A stretch of 64,000 bases of DNA from Breviolum minutum Mf 1.05b.01 (taxonomy: Eukaryota > Sar > Dinophyceae > Suessiales > Symbiodiniaceae): assembly GCA_000507305.1 (NCBI GenBank), contig DF239394.1, forward strand, positions 1 through 64,000, in the 5' to 3' direction. A program made the position numbers and the translations under genes. Positions 1-10,638 of the stretch are shown one piece after another. Positions within the stretch are counted from its first letter, which is position 1, and every line of letters starts with the position of its first letter. A model generated the notes under the pieces. It saw only the letters and a program-made list of their open reading frames with translations, had not been told where the DNA came from and did no database searches.

Positions 1-240
1 CTATATATTGAAATTTAGATCATAATATTCTAATTTCAATCTAATATCTTAAATATAATAATTACATTTATACAACATATTAAAAATATAATATATTAAA
101 AATATTTTATATATCATATTTATTTCATATATTTTATCATTTATGTTTATTAAATATATAATATATCTCTTATTTAATATGATAATTCAAAAAATATATA
201 ATGAATCATTCATAACAATATATCTAATAAGGAAAATATA
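1..240. other. AT-rich non-coding segment
   Basis: Almost pure A/T with repeated ATATATT, TTTAAT and AATATA words and no usable open frame. Nothing coding is visible. It could be low-complexity intergenic or intronic DNA. Confidence 0.7.
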
Positions 241-735
241 ATATTCTTGAATTTGAGCGACGGATTCGGGATTTTCATTTAAATAGAAATCAGATTCGAT
301 CCTCAGATTCAAGGATAATGATTAACGTGTTTTTTTTCGACCGATTTCTCTAGGACTCCAAAGTTGTGAATAGCAAGGATCAATATAGCTTATTGATGCT
401 TGCTGGCAATCTCAAAAATTTCTGAATCTTACTTGTGGATGCCTTTACATTCTAAAACCGACTTACGCACTATATAAATGCATTAATTGAACAATTGTAG
501 GCACGAAATGCAATATCCTTCTGCATCCTTCTGCCCAACCTTCTTGCAGCTTCCCAAACCAAAGCAACATCAAAGTGCATCGTTCAAAGTTGAAGGCCAG
601 GACTCTTCCTAGGGCCTACTGACTCTTCCTAACCATCCGTACAAACCATCGCTTCTCCACACACTCTTCCTAGTACTTCAGCATCTTGAAATCACATACG
701 ACTTCTTTCATGAAGGTGACAAACATTTACTTCCC

Positions 736-842
736 AACCTGGCAATTCTGCTGGTGACCTTTTTGGGGATGTTTACCCTTTCAAAGCTTAAGTAAACTCC
801 AAATAAGGGGATCAAAAAGGTCACGGCTTGATATCACCTGCA
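736..842. mobile_element. Palindromic element, family P copy 1
   Basis: Starts CCTGGCAATTCTG and ends GATATCACCTGCAAGG, with inner inverted GTGACCTTTTT / AAAAAGGTCAC arms. The same ends and arms recur at 8868-8941, where they coincide with inferred splice sites. Confidence 0.65.
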
Positions 843-1002
843 AGGTCATCTTCACAACAACAGCCACACCTTAAGTCTCACCCACGGCAGGAACCAACCA
901 GACATCGCAGGTTTTCCAAGGCTCTCTTCCACCAATTGCTTCATTTTTTTGCCCATCGCCCTTGGTACAGCCTGAGTGGCAAGACATCAGTGTTGGCTGC
1001 CT

Positions 1003-1055
<53 letters not shown>

Positions 1056-1070
1056 ACCTAACTTACACAN

Positions 1071-1121
<51 letters not shown>
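1003..1121. repeat. (CA)n microsatellite
   Basis: Two long CA-dinucleotide runs separated by a short TAACTTACACAN stretch that includes one undetermined base. Long Thr-His open frames here are artefacts of the repeat. Confidence 0.95.
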
Positions 1122-1122
<1 letters not shown>

Positions 1123-1418
1123 AAACACCTTTTTTTTGATTTTTTCTGAAAGGAAAAAACGTCAATTCATCTTGAAGGAACCAATTTTGACCCCCACCAT
1201 CGCACAGTTTCACGGAGATTCCTCCGGGTTTTGGGTCCCACGAACCATGGCAGACATGGCTGGAGTGCGAACCTGGTTTGCAAGTTTTACGGAGGGCGCC
1301 ATTTTCATTGGAAATTCCAATTATTTTGAATGGTGAAAAATGGGAGAAATAAAAACATCAAATGAGTTCAACACCCAACCTGTGGAATCAACACCCAACC
1401 TCATTGAATCATGGAATC

Positions 1419-1643
1419 ACTAGTTGGTGGTTTCAGTTTCAACCCCTTTGAAAAATATGCTCGTCAAAATGGGTTCATCTTCCCCAATTTTCGGGGTGAA
1501 AATAAAACCTACACCCCGGAAGTTTAACAGCTCGCCCCTGAAAAATAGAAGAGTTGGAAGACGGATCCTTTCCTATTGGGGTTCGGTAACTTTTCAGGGG
1601 CAAGCTGTTAAACTTCCAGGGGGTATTTGAAACCACCACCCAG
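1419..1643. mobile_element. Family A element with a family D/E-like element nested inside
   Basis: Outer ends are AGTTGGTGGTTTCA and TGAAACCACCACCCAG, typical of family A. The body is interrupted near 1507-1627 by a complete inverted-repeat element opening CTACACCCCGGAAGTTTAAC and closing GTTAAACTTCCAGGGGGTA. The nesting shows that the D/E-type element inserted after family A. Confidence 0.75.
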
Positions 1644-1756
1644 AATAGGTATCAAGGTCACAAGGGAAACCCCACGGCCAACCCACCAACCTGCCTGTGG
1701 ATGACTCCGCAGTCGCCTCAAAATTTGATAAAGGCACCAACAAATGGAAATTATCC

Positions 1757-1856
1757 AGTTGGTGGTTGAACCAACCTGTTTGAAACATATTGGTCAATTT
1801 GGATCATTTCCAAAAATAGGGTTGAACATAAACAAATATTCAAAACCACCAACTAG
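1757..1856. mobile_element. Family A palindromic element
   Basis: AGTTGGTGGTTGAACC at one end, AAAACCACCAACTAG at the other, and the family core TTTGAAACATATTGGTC near the left arm. Confidence 0.7.
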
Positions 1857-2512
1857 GTTTATTGTACGAGTATGAACTTTTTCATACATTTTTGACATCG
1901 ATCAGTGGGACCTCTGTCTGTTATATAAGTTATATATATATATATACACACACATAGACAATATTCCATCAATTTCTGGAAAGATGATAGCTCCGAAAGG
2001 AGGGGAAATTCAAGGATGCAACACACAGACCTTGTTGTTCTTTACATAACTTCTTCAACTTCGAAGAAAGACACGCTTTGTTGCCGAAATCGTGATTACC
2101 GATTCTTCATTTCGGCTTTTTGCAGGTTTTTTGGATGAAGAACATTTCTGCAGAAAAAGAAACTGTGGTGCAAGGGTTTTTTGCAAGTTTTTCGGTTGTT
2201 TTTCCTGCTGATCTGCTTGGGATCTATGGTAATTACAGTATAATCTTTTTATTAAACGCGCTAAACGGATACACATCTCTAAGACTCTGCAAGGCCTGAA
2301 GGTTTGGATCAAAGGCTTCCTGTGACACACCAGGGAACCACCACAGCCCACAGCCCAGGCACCACTTACCGAAGTTCCCTGTTAAAGGTTTAACTTTTAG
2401 TGGGTTACACATGGTTACATTGAACAACCCACCGCCTTTATAGGGGCTAAGGTTCCAGGGCATCACATTCTTTTTTTAAGTTCCAGGCAGCGATCTTCTC
2501 GGAAGAAGCATA

Positions 2513-2621
2513 TCCCATGACGGATCCATGGGACGAACGGTATATTTACCTACATGAAAACCATAAAAATCAACCATGAAAATGTAGGTAAATATGCAGG
2601 GTCCCATGGATCCTATATGGA
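2513..2621. mobile_element. Family B palindromic element
   Basis: GGATCCATGGGACGAACGG at the left, TCCCATGGATCC at the right, and mirrored TATATTTACCTACAT / ATGTAGGTAAATAT arms. Confidence 0.8.
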
Positions 2622-2904
2622 TATTGATTTATATCTCTTTGAATACAATGCATAATACTGATTGGCGCTCAGCCCTAACCTCGTTGCTCATTTGCTCGTC
2701 ATTTAGTAATGAAAGTGGTCATGCAGTGCTCAATTTGCTCATCACCATACGCACAGCCCTGCTATTCAGAGGTAACATTCGGAGCGTAATTTGTATCCAA
2801 AACTCTGACTCGTTTATCCCGAAAATCCCAACTAATACATACTCAAGTAGAGATGGACATTCTGTCACCAAAACCACCTTCTATTTTACCATCATTTTAT
2901 CATA

Positions 2905-3008
2905 CTGTTCATGGAAGAAATCACCACCTGGGATGTATAAAAAAACCCTTAAAAGAAAATGGGATAAACTACCAACTTCAACTGGTACGGGATTTCTGAA
3001 CCATCAAC
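2905..3008. mobile_element. Family C element acting as a candidate intron (minus strand)
   Basis: Read on the minus strand it begins GTTGATGGTTCAGAAATCC and ends CATGAACAG, flanked by ACT and TAT. An open exon frame ends exactly at its left GT, so the 104-nt element itself appears to be the intron. Confidence 0.6.
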
Positions 3009-3118
3009 AGTAGTCTCCCATATTTTACCGGGACCATTCTGCCACCAAAAAATTCCTGCCTCACAGCACTCAACATCTTTTCTGGAGGCCATCCACTGAA
3101 GAGGACCATTGGTCGGGC
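3009..3118 (-). CDS. Candidate exon, unknown protein
   Basis: After an acceptor GATTTCAG the frame reads two bases plus 36 codons, including GPLQWMASRKDVECCEAG and WWQNGPGKIWETT, and then meets GTTGATGG, the terminus of a family C element. Length and phase agree (phase 1 in, phase 0 out). No family is recognised. The same DNA is also open in another minus frame, so the frame choice is not certain. Confidence 0.45.
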
Positions 3119-3165
3119 CTGAAATCTCGGGGGTTTCGGGTTGGAGACAACTGCTATAGAGTTCC

Positions 3166-3266
3166 TAGTTGGTGGTTTCAACCCATTTGAAAAATATTAG
3201 TCAAATTGGGTCATCTCCCCCAGGTAGGGGTGAAAATAAAAAATATTTGAAACCACCATCTAGGTT
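3166..3266. mobile_element. Family A palindromic element
   Basis: CTAGTTGGTGGTTTCAACC and TTTGAAACCACCATCTAG arms around the usual TTTGAAAAATATTAGTC core. Confidence 0.8.
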
Positions 3267-4194
3267 CTGAATCACCTTGAGTTCTTTCGAGGTTAACTGT
3301 GATTTTTCAATCATAGAAGCAAAGCAAATAAACATTATATTGAATTTGAACTATATCTCAAAGAGGTTGGAATCAAATGTTTAAATTCTTACTTTCACCT
3401 AGTTACTGGGGAACATAATGAACCATTCATTTTCTGCGAACAAGAAGAAAAGGTCGGTCTAAAAATCCATGGTAAAATCATGGTAAAATCCAGAGGATCG
3501 GCCCATGGTCGAAACTGTCGAAGTATGTGGTCGAAGTGGTCGAACTGGGGAACTGCAAAGAGGAAATGGCTCCACTGAAAAAAAAACAAGATGGGTTTTT
3601 GAAGACGAACTCCATATTGTCATATAATATAATGTCATCTTTTGAGGAATTTCCTATTGCATCCTATTGCAACATTCTCGACACACACACACACAAGCAA
3701 AATTCACGCATCTTTTCACTGCTTTCCACTCTGGTGACTTCAATTTGGATGAGCAAAGCGGTTGTCGAACATGTCGTTGTAGCATAATGTAGCATAGGTA
3801 TTTATGGTATCTCATCCGCAGTCTACACGAAGCTTATAGCAATATTGAGTTTGAAAAATCTTGTGAACCCTTTGTTTCATGTTCTGATTTGAACATGTTG
3901 AACGATCAACATGCTGAAATTTCTTAGCTGAAACAGCTTCCTGACAAGTGGATTCCTTCGCTCATCCAGTGAATTTTTGTTCCCTGAAAGCGTGGCAGCC
4001 TGAGGCCATATTTTTTGAAACTCGAATGGACATCATCTACATTTGCCATGGTCATGCATACTAATCGTATGTCTACAACCCCTACCTGTCCATCCCCTGA
4101 ACTCACACATGCGTATGATTGGTACCGTATGCTCTTCTTTTTTTGTCTTCTATATATGAACAAAAACTCAGTTTTTAACCACCAAAAGAAACTC

Positions 4195-4320
4195 CCCACC
4201 CCCGAAAGTTTAACGAATCTCGCCCCTGAATAAACAATGGTTGAACTACGATTTTCGGCTTCCTCCTTTGAAGGGCAAGCAAAAGGTCAATGTTTTTTAG
4301 GGGCGGAGCCGTGAAAAACT
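4195..4320. mobile_element. Family D/E-type palindromic element
   Basis: CACCCCCGAAAGTTTAACG at the left is mirrored by GAAAAACTTCCAGGGG at the right, with internal CGCCCCTGAATAA / AGGGGCGGAGC arms. Confidence 0.6.
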
Positions 4321-4423
4321 TCCAGGGGACCTGGAGACCTCCGACTTCGGATACAACTTGTAGACCTCCCTCAATCATTGGGCCCTCAAAGTGCCCTGAT
4401 CCCTTGATCCGAAAAAAAAAGGA

Positions 4424-4528
4424 TACACCCCTGAAAACTGTAACATGTCCCCTAAAAAGTGACCATTTCAGTAGGGAATACATCTCCAACCATCGATTTT
4501 CAGGGGACATGTTAGTTTTCAGGGGAGT
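4424..4528. mobile_element. Family G palindromic element
   Basis: ACACCCCTGAAAACTGTAAC at the left and GTTAGTTTTCAGGGGAGTA at the right. Internal ACATGTCCCCTAAAAAGTG is mirrored by TTTTCAGGGGACATG. A near-identical copy lies at 29547-29650. Confidence 0.75.
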
Positions 4529-4817
4529 AAGGCTTCCTCCCCATCGAACTTGGCGACCAAAATGCCGAGTTCGAAAAGGACCAACCAATTCAAGGGTCCA
4601 GCTTATTTGGAAACATTTTTTACTATATTTGTGACTCTAGGCAACCAATGTGTTTCGGAAAAGGATTCTGTAATCATCTTCGGAAAAGGACAATCATCTT
4701 CCATAATTTTGGCTGGGGTAAAACCCTAGGCCCCAAAACCCCCCTAAACATTGGATCAAAATCCACCAATGATTCTGTTCGTCTCAGGACCTAGATGATC
4801 TGGCTGATCTGGACCAT

Positions 4818-4917
4818 ACTGTTGATGGTGGTAAACAACCGGCGATTTCACAACCAGTTGAGGGTTATCCCGTTTTATCCCAATTTGCATGCAGGATTTC
4901 AGGTGATATCAACAATG
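4818..4917. mobile_element. Degenerate family C element
   Basis: TACTGTTGATGG at the left, then the GTTGAGGGTTATCCCG core; the right arm has decayed to GGTGATATCAACAATG. Confidence 0.5.
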
Positions 4918-5661
4918 TTTGCAAGACATGCCACTGGCTTCAAATTGCAATGAAGCCTACTGCCATCGCTTCAAACACCGGTGAGTCACTGGGTGAGACG
5001 CTTTGACTGGATGACTGGGGTCGTTTTTCTCCAAGACATGGAACACAAGAATCTGAGGTTTAGACGATGATTTTTCTTTTCAAAGGGGGTGATTTTACCT
5101 TCCATGTGGATTTTGTGGGGGGTGTACCAACCGCAGGAAAGACCATATAGAAACGAATTTGTGTATCTCAGAATCGGCTTGAAGTTCAACAAGTTGACCC
5201 TGCAAAGTCTTTCGGAAATGCGCCTAAAAGCGCGGGGAAATTTCTTTTCTACTCTGACATCTGCAAGTCTGGCGAATCTAGGCGGTCAAGTTGGGTCAAA
5301 ATCAAACGAATCAACGGCATGCGATGGGCAACATCCGGCAACTTCCCAGGACTTTTTGATGATTTTTGATCGTTGGAATCTTCCTCGGGGGTCAACAGCA
5401 CTTGCATCTTCAACACTTTCGATGAATCATCACTAATCAATTCATATCACGTCTCACTGAGTTTTGCTCTCGTCTCAACGTCAATCAGTCTTGTGTAAAA
5501 GTACATTAGACTTAGAAAACCATGACAGCCTCGACAAAACATAGGGCAAGTCTGGGCAGTTCACAATTTGCTGTGCGACGCTGAAGTAGATTTACTGCGA
5601 ATACATCTGTCCACTGAGACACCTACGACTTCAGAGTAGGATAAGGTGACATACAAACATA

Positions 5662-5766
5662 TGGGTGTTTCCAAAAATTAGGGGTACTCCAAAATGGATG
5701 GTTTATAATGGAAAACCCTATTAAGACTGATGCTTTGGGGGTACCATTATTTTCAGAAACACCCAT
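5662..5766. mobile_element. Family F palindromic element
   Basis: ATGGGTGTTTCCAAAAATTAG at the left and TATTTTCAGAAACACCCATA at the right, with GGGGTACTCC / GGGGGTACC inner arms. Confidence 0.8.
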
Positions 5767-6248
5767 ATACAAACTCTGACAGTCACTCCATGTCACTGGA
5801 TCCATGCATTGGCATACATGTCAAGCCTTGGACTGTTGCAAAGGTGAACAATAAAAATATGTACCTACAGTAATTTGCTATCATCACTGCGTTTTTGTAT
5901 AGCGAGCTACCCACTTCTGAGGTTTTGCAAAAATTGCTTAAACACATTGTAAATGCCTTGATATCTATAGTCTATATATACATAATCATTACTTTCATCA
6001 CTATCATATGTTTACATCAGAATATACATACATAGCACAGCAAGTCATCAAAATAATATGTACGTATCATCACACTTACTTTAGTCCTTGTGTAACTTAC
6101 ACATTTTGGACTACAGTATTTAAAACAACATCCTCCAAATCAGTCTATAGAAATCTATCTATCAAAAACTCATCAACGTGTTCTCCTACTTCTATCATTG
6201 AAAACAAAATAACAAGTGTTTCATCCATAAACATTCAATTTAACAACT

Positions 6249-6355
6249 AGGTGGTAGTTGAACCAACCCATTTGGAACAATATGCTCGTCAAATTGGATC
6301 ATGAAACCCCAAGTTTCGGGGTGACCCATGAACAAATATTTGAGAGTTGCCACCT
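6249..6355. mobile_element. Family A palindromic element
   Basis: CTAGGTGGTAGTTGAACC at the left and TTTGAGAGTTGCCACCTAT at the right around the common core. Confidence 0.65.
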
Positions 6356-6428
6356 ATATAGATGATTACAAGATGGGCTAAGTTGGGTGAACACACCCTT
6401 ATACATGGCCTTTTGAATGGCGTTTCCC

Positions 6429-6560
6429 TGGGGTTGTAATAATAATGATCACTTAGAATGAAACCGATTTTCCATCTTTACCACTTGGGTTGGGTTTGTA
6501 ATGATAATGATCACTTAGGATGAAACCGAAACCTCATCTTTACCACTTGGGTTGGGTTGG
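6429..6560. repeat. Two-copy tandem duplication of about 66 bp
   Basis: Two head-to-tail units share GATCACTTAG, ATGAAACCG, CATCTTTACCACTTGGG and TTGGGTT with few differences. No coding frame is supported. Confidence 0.8.
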
Positions 6561-7414
6561 GTTTTTTTCATTTTCGACCACCTCAAAGGTTCATAGTGAT
6601 GACTTGCTCGGTCTGCACTTCCGTATCAGGCTTGGGCACTTTGGCCGTTGGTCCACCAACTCCGTTCTGTGGGGGGCATAACTCGGCCGCACGGCTGGCG
6701 GCCTTGTCCCGAATCTCCTGCCACCCAAAACAATCAACCAAAAAAACCTGAGGTGGTTATTCAACCAATATTTCTGAGGTTGTTATATAGTGTTACTATT
6801 TTTAATGTTTGGGATAGTACCTGAGGTCGTTAAAAATTTATTAAGGTCAGTTATATTTTGAAGCAGAAAAAAAACCTGAGGCTGTTCTGTTTGTCAAATT
6901 TTTTGTGTTGGGATAGCTGACTATAAGATTTACCGCATAGGGGATCTTTGAGGCTTGAGATTTGACGGGGTTTGAGCCCGGAAAGTAGAGGAAAACATTC
7001 CAAGTAGATTTCACATGATCATTCTGAATGTCTATTGGCTCCCAGCATGATGCAGCATGATTCACACGTACTACTCTTGTACATGTTCTTCTAGATCTGC
7101 GAGTCGCATGAAATTCCTGTCTATGAATGGCATGTCATAGGTCATAGTGAGAGTCAATGTTTGAGGTGAGGATGCCGGCAGGCTTTTGCATTACAGAAGT
7201 ATTCAAACAAATCGCCACTCTTAACAGTTTGTCAATTTCAAGACTTAAGTTCAACAACTGAGCTATGCAATCACTGGTAATGTTGAACACATCCTCAACT
7301 TCTCATCCCAACCATTTCCAACCCCCTTGTGATGTTGGTAGTTGCATGGGCTCCTGTTCCTTGCTATGCTGATCGCGTTTGGCCAAATCCATTGCACGTT
7401 GTGTGCGGTCCTAC

Positions 7415-7726
7415 AAGGCAACGTTGAAGAGATGGTTTCAACTTCTGAGCTTCATCAACCTTGCAGTGTAGCTCTGGATTCAATTCTTTCAAGTTTGTCA
7501 AGCGCCAATTTATCTGACGGATTTTCTTAACATCTTGGAACGACCTAACTTTGCAAGCTGGAAGTTGTGCAACATAACCTGAAGATTCCGGGCGAAAGAA
7601 TTTGCCAACCTGAAATAATTTGTCATTTTGGAAGGTCTCCCTGCTAAACCACCATTTGGGATGAAGTTTGACTGACCAGAATTCATTCGGCAAAATGTAT
7701 TCGGAATCTAGATTCTGATGTTGCAC
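7415..7726 (-). CDS. Large exon of an unidentified gene
   Basis: An uninterrupted frame of exactly 104 codons between a CTCAG acceptor and a CTT|GTAGGACC donor. It includes YILPNEFWSVKLHPKWWF, RPESSGYVAQLPACKVRSF and NWRLTNLKELNPELHC. It is phase 0 at both ends and joins in frame to the exon at 7884-8009. The sequence is rich in aromatic and charged residues and has no obvious membrane segment. No family was recognised. It is the longest exon seen in the window. Confidence 0.7.
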
Positions 7727-7883
7727 CTGAGATTTTAGATACATTAAGAATCATTGATATGCCCTCTCTCGCTCTGAATAAAGTGCCATCCTTCAGTAGA
7801 TAGAATATGAACTTGTAGGTACTTATTTATTCATTTCATGTTCTATCTATAGACTTTCGGATTGCTATACACATACATGTTAC

Positions 7884-8009
7884 ATTGTAGGTGTATAGTC
7901 TATCAGTATCTATCAGTGACATGAGATCTGCCTCTTTCCACCAAACCTGCCGTTGTTTTGGATCAAGCAATGAGAAATCTTGGTTTGCACTCTTGAAGCT
8001 AGCACGCAA
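7884..8009 (-). CDS. Exon of the unidentified gene ending near 7.4 kb
   Basis: 42 codons between a TTTTGGAG acceptor and an AAT|GTAACATG donor, phase 0 at both ends. It contains LRASFKSANQDFSLLDPKQR and QVWWKEADLMSLIDTDR. It fits in frame between the exons at 8205-8279 and 7415-7726. Function unknown. Confidence 0.65.
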
Positions 8010-8045
8010 CTCCAAAATGGCACATACATTCATACATATACATAT

Positions 8046-8163
8046 ATGGGTGTTTCCAAAAAATAAGGGTACCCAACAACATCCCAACAACCATGGATTT
8101 TCCTACTAAACATGATCATTTTGGGGTGTTTTGGGGGTACCACCATTCAAGGAAACCACCCAT
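8046..8163. mobile_element. Family F palindromic element in an intron
   Basis: ATGGGTGTTTCCAAAAAATA at the left and CAAGGAAACCACCCATA at the right, with a GGGGTACCACC inner arm. It lies in the inferred intron between exons 8205-8279 and 7884-8009. Confidence 0.75.
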
Positions 8164-8204
8164 ATATATACACACATACATACAAAAAACGAATCATGAT
8201 ATAC

Positions 8205-8279
8205 AAATGTTCCTTTCTCCAAGGTGTCATGATCAGCTTCAGCATTTGTACATCCCCAAGTTGCTAGGTTTGTATGATA
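8205..8279 (-). CDS. Exon whose acceptor comes from a family C element
   Basis: 25 codons (YHTNLATWGCTNAEADHD then TLEKGTF) beginning directly after CCACCAACAG, the terminal repeat of the family C element at 8280-8411, and ending at a TTT|GTATATC donor. Phase 0 at both ends, matching the next exon. Function unknown. Confidence 0.6.
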
Positions 8280-8411
8280 CTGTTGGTGGAAGAAATCCAG
8301 CGAGAAAAGCCAGTTGAGGGAACAGGTAGTTTATCCGTTTATCCCATTATTTTACAAGGCTGAACATACATCCCAGGTGGTTTTCTCGCCGGATTTCTGA
8401 ACCATCAACCA
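8280..8411. mobile_element. Family C palindromic element
   Basis: CTGTTGGTGGAAGAAATCC at the left and GGATTTCTGAACCATCAACC at the right. The core contains TAGTTTATCC and CATCCCAGGTGG, as in other family C copies. Confidence 0.75.
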
Positions 8412-8500
8412 TATTAGGTGTCTATCATGTACTCTGACACATCTGAAGCTTTAACAGCTGACAATCATTTTCGAACTAATGGTAAACTGGTCTTTTGAGT

Positions 8501-8592
8501 TGGTGGTTTGGGATTCTAGGGGTACTCCTAAGTAACAATCCCTTTCATAAAGGGATCCCAGGAATCCAAACCACCAACCCAAACCACCAAGT
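8501..8592. mobile_element. Family N palindromic element
   Basis: GTTGGTGGTTTGGGATTC at the left and GAATCCAAACCACCAACCC at the right, with mirrored CCCTTTCATAAAGGG in the centre. A half copy lies at 39595-39650. Confidence 0.65.
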
Positions 8593-8713
8593 AATCACTA
8601 GCTGAAGACTTTTTTGATTGAAAAAATACATCAAATCTTACCATTTCTGCCTTTTCGAATTCTCCCAGGTTCCAAATCCATCCCTTTTTTCTTCAGGTCA
8701 TCTCGCTGGTGTC

Positions 8714-8867
8714 TGGTTGGTGCTTTCAACCCAGTTGAACAATATTAGTCAAAATAGGAATCTTCCCCAAGTAGGGGTGAACATAAAACATATTTGAAAC
8801 CACTTTTTATCAAGTCGCACGAGGCCCAGCAGTCGGGCCACAAATATTTGAAACCACCACCTACCTG
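8714..8867. mobile_element. Family A element, long variant
   Basis: TGGTTGGTGCTTTCAACCC at the left. Two successive right arms (CATATTTGAAACCAC and AAATATTTGAAACCACCACC) suggest an internal partial duplication. Confidence 0.65.
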
Positions 8868-8941
8868 GCAATTCTTTGTGACCTTTTTAGGATGGTTAAG
8901 TGACCTCCAACTAGGGGATGAAAAGGTCACTTGGAATCACC
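8868..8941. mobile_element. Family P element coinciding with splice sites
   Basis: On the minus strand it reads CCAG|GTGATTCCAAG at the start and AATTGCCAG|GT at the end. The exon at 8941-9054 ends exactly at the first GT. It directly abuts a family A element, so the intron holds two elements side by side. Confidence 0.6.
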
Positions 8942-9054
8942 TGGTAGTTTTTTTTTTTTTTCGGGGTCCCATTCGTCTTGATAGGACTTCAGCTGCAAGA
9001 TGTCCATGGCCACAGAATTGGTCATCTCTGGCTTGCAACATGCACAAAGGCCTC
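8941..9054 (-). CDS. Exon with an A14-encoded lysine run
   Basis: Acceptor CACTTCCAG, then two bases, 37 codons and one base to the donor CCAG|GTGATTCC. The translation contains GLCACCKPEMTNSVAMDIL and QLKSYQDEWDPE followed by four lysines. Adjacent Cys residues in CACCKP could bind metal, but no family is recognised. The tract of 14 As is a possible slippage or sequencing-error site. Confidence 0.65.
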
Positions 9055-9156
9055 CTGGAAGTGAAAAATCGGGGTCCCAACAATGGGCCAAGTCCCTAAG
9101 AAATGCAAAAAGTGTGGAAAAGAAAACATAGGATTCCTAGATTTTCTAGGAAATGT

Positions 9157-9271
9157 TTAACATATCTTTCTTCCAAAGAATAGTTGGCAAGATGCGTTTT
9201 CATGGTTCATAGGTAGGATGTGTGTTTTTTCTCCCTGGATTGTAAGAGCTTCTGGACAACCAGTGTCCCCC
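9157..9271 (-). CDS. Candidate exon following a hydrophobic exon
   Basis: After ACTAG a frame reads GDTGCPEALTIQGEKTHILP and on to NHENASCQLFFG. Its phase (one base, completing CT|G) agrees with the exon at 9451-9576. The downstream donor is not clear, so the lower boundary is only the end of the open frame. Confidence 0.4.
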
Positions 9272-9450
9272 CTAGTTGATCTGATTTCTTGAACAAACTG
9301 ATATTGTGGGAGGGGGTGGATTGTTTTGGAAGACAAGTTGAGTCGGTAGTGACCCTGCAATTGGGCTACCACCCTGGTAGCCCCAATCTTGCAAAAAAAA
9401 CTTTGAGTTCCCAACATGACATGAAATACTTGGAAAATCATCATCCAAAC

Positions 9451-9576
9451 AGGGATTCTGTGTCCGCTATCTGTCCCAGGATAAAGGCTGTGAAAACAAA
9501 CAGTACACCTCCACCAAATGAACTCAGGACAGTCTTGATTGCAACCGAAAGACTTGCGAAAATCAGAATGTGACAT
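9451..9576 (-). CDS. Exon encoding a predicted membrane segment
   Basis: One base, 41 codons and two bases between GGTAG and the donor CT|GTTTGG. It reads ILIFASLSVAIKTVL, then GGGVLFVFTAFILGQIADTE, giving one long or two short hydrophobic helices. The gene is therefore probably a membrane protein, but no transporter or channel signature is recognised. Other frames of the same DNA are also open. Confidence 0.5.
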
Positions 9577-10098
9577 CTACCATACCTGTCTAGGTGATGT
9601 CAAAACAGAGTATACAGACTATATAGTTTCTTAATAGTCCCGGAACCAGCCCAGTAATAATTGTGTTTCTCCATTCCCATATAGTTTTTTCTCTATAATT
9701 TTTCTATTTTCCAACGTTGAAGACACTGCCTCCTGTGAAGATGGACAGGATCATGCGATCCATAGCTCATCAAAAAGCCGAACCACGGGCTACGCCGAGT
9801 TCCAAAACTCTGTGCGAAGGATTTTTCATTTTTGCAAAAGACCTTGGATTGAGATCTTTAATTGATCGTCACCTGGATGATATCTTCTTTAGAGGATTCT
9901 TGGTGTGAAATGCATTTCTTTTTCTTGAGTTGAATCAGGTTTGATGTACTTCGGATGGTATGAAGCAAAGGAACTGAAGTTTGCCGGATGCACAACTGGT
10001 CGGTAGCGTAGTCTGGCTAGTTGTGTGTGTTGAAACTTCAATCATCTTGAAGTTCAAGCATGCCTGACAACCTGATATTAACAAGAGTTTATCTTGAC

Positions 10099-10167
10099 CA
10101 AGGGATGTTTCGTGAGATGACCTCCTTCAGGATGCCAGCGGAAAGTGAAGCGAGTTGTAGGATTTCT
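10099..10167 (-). CDS. Exon of an unidentified gene
   Basis: 23 codons (RNPTTRFTFRWHPEGGHLTK then HPL) between a TTTCAACCAG acceptor and a TTG|GTCAAG donor. Phase 0 at both ends, matching the exon at 10236-10376. Function unknown. Confidence 0.5.
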
Positions 10168-10235
10168 CTGGTTGAAACATATGATACATCTATATAAATC
10201 TGCTCAGATTTAACCCTAAAGGCATGAAGTTCTAC

Positions 10236-10376
10236 CTGTATCTGGGGACGCTGTTTCAAATCAAGCTTTCCTCCATGAATCGCGAGTTTCCAAGCGCTGC
10301 TTGTGAGTTTCACAGCCCGCTGTGTTCGGAGCAGAAATGGCCGTTTTGGGATATCTGCGTTCAAATGCTTGTGGAT
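10236..10376 (-). CDS. Exon of an unidentified gene
   Basis: 47 codons between TTTTTTCAG and CAG|GTAGAAC, both close to canonical consensus. The translation includes HLNADIPKRPFLLRTQR and KLTSSAWKLAIHGGKLDLK. Phase 0 at both ends. Function unknown. Confidence 0.65.
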
Positions 10377-10601
10377 CTGAAAAAACAGTTCGTCTGAAAC
10401 ATGGTGTAGAAATATGTACTGTATATATACATATAATATACATATATCTGAAAAGAAACATCATCACATGATTCTCACTTACTATAATTCCCCATGTTCT
10501 GAACATGGCGTTCGCGAGGCTTTATGTAACTATGAAACTATATGGAAACATATGGAAACCAGCGACCAACATCGATATGACTGTGATGAAACTCATCCAA
10601 C

Positions 10602-10638
10602 TTTCCAACAAAGAAGGTATTCCAAGATTTTACCCTCC
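10602..10638 (-). CDS. Short exon with an element-derived acceptor
   Basis: One base plus 12 codons (EGKILEYLLCWK). It starts after TTTCAG inside the terminal repeat of the family D element at 10631-10766 and ends at AAA|GTTGGATG. Phase 0 at its end matches the exon at 10236-10376. The first codons would come from the element end itself. Confidence 0.5.

Noticed and set aside
828..1336. Open frames rich in Thr-His
   Set aside because: They are translations of the CA microsatellite, including one undetermined base.
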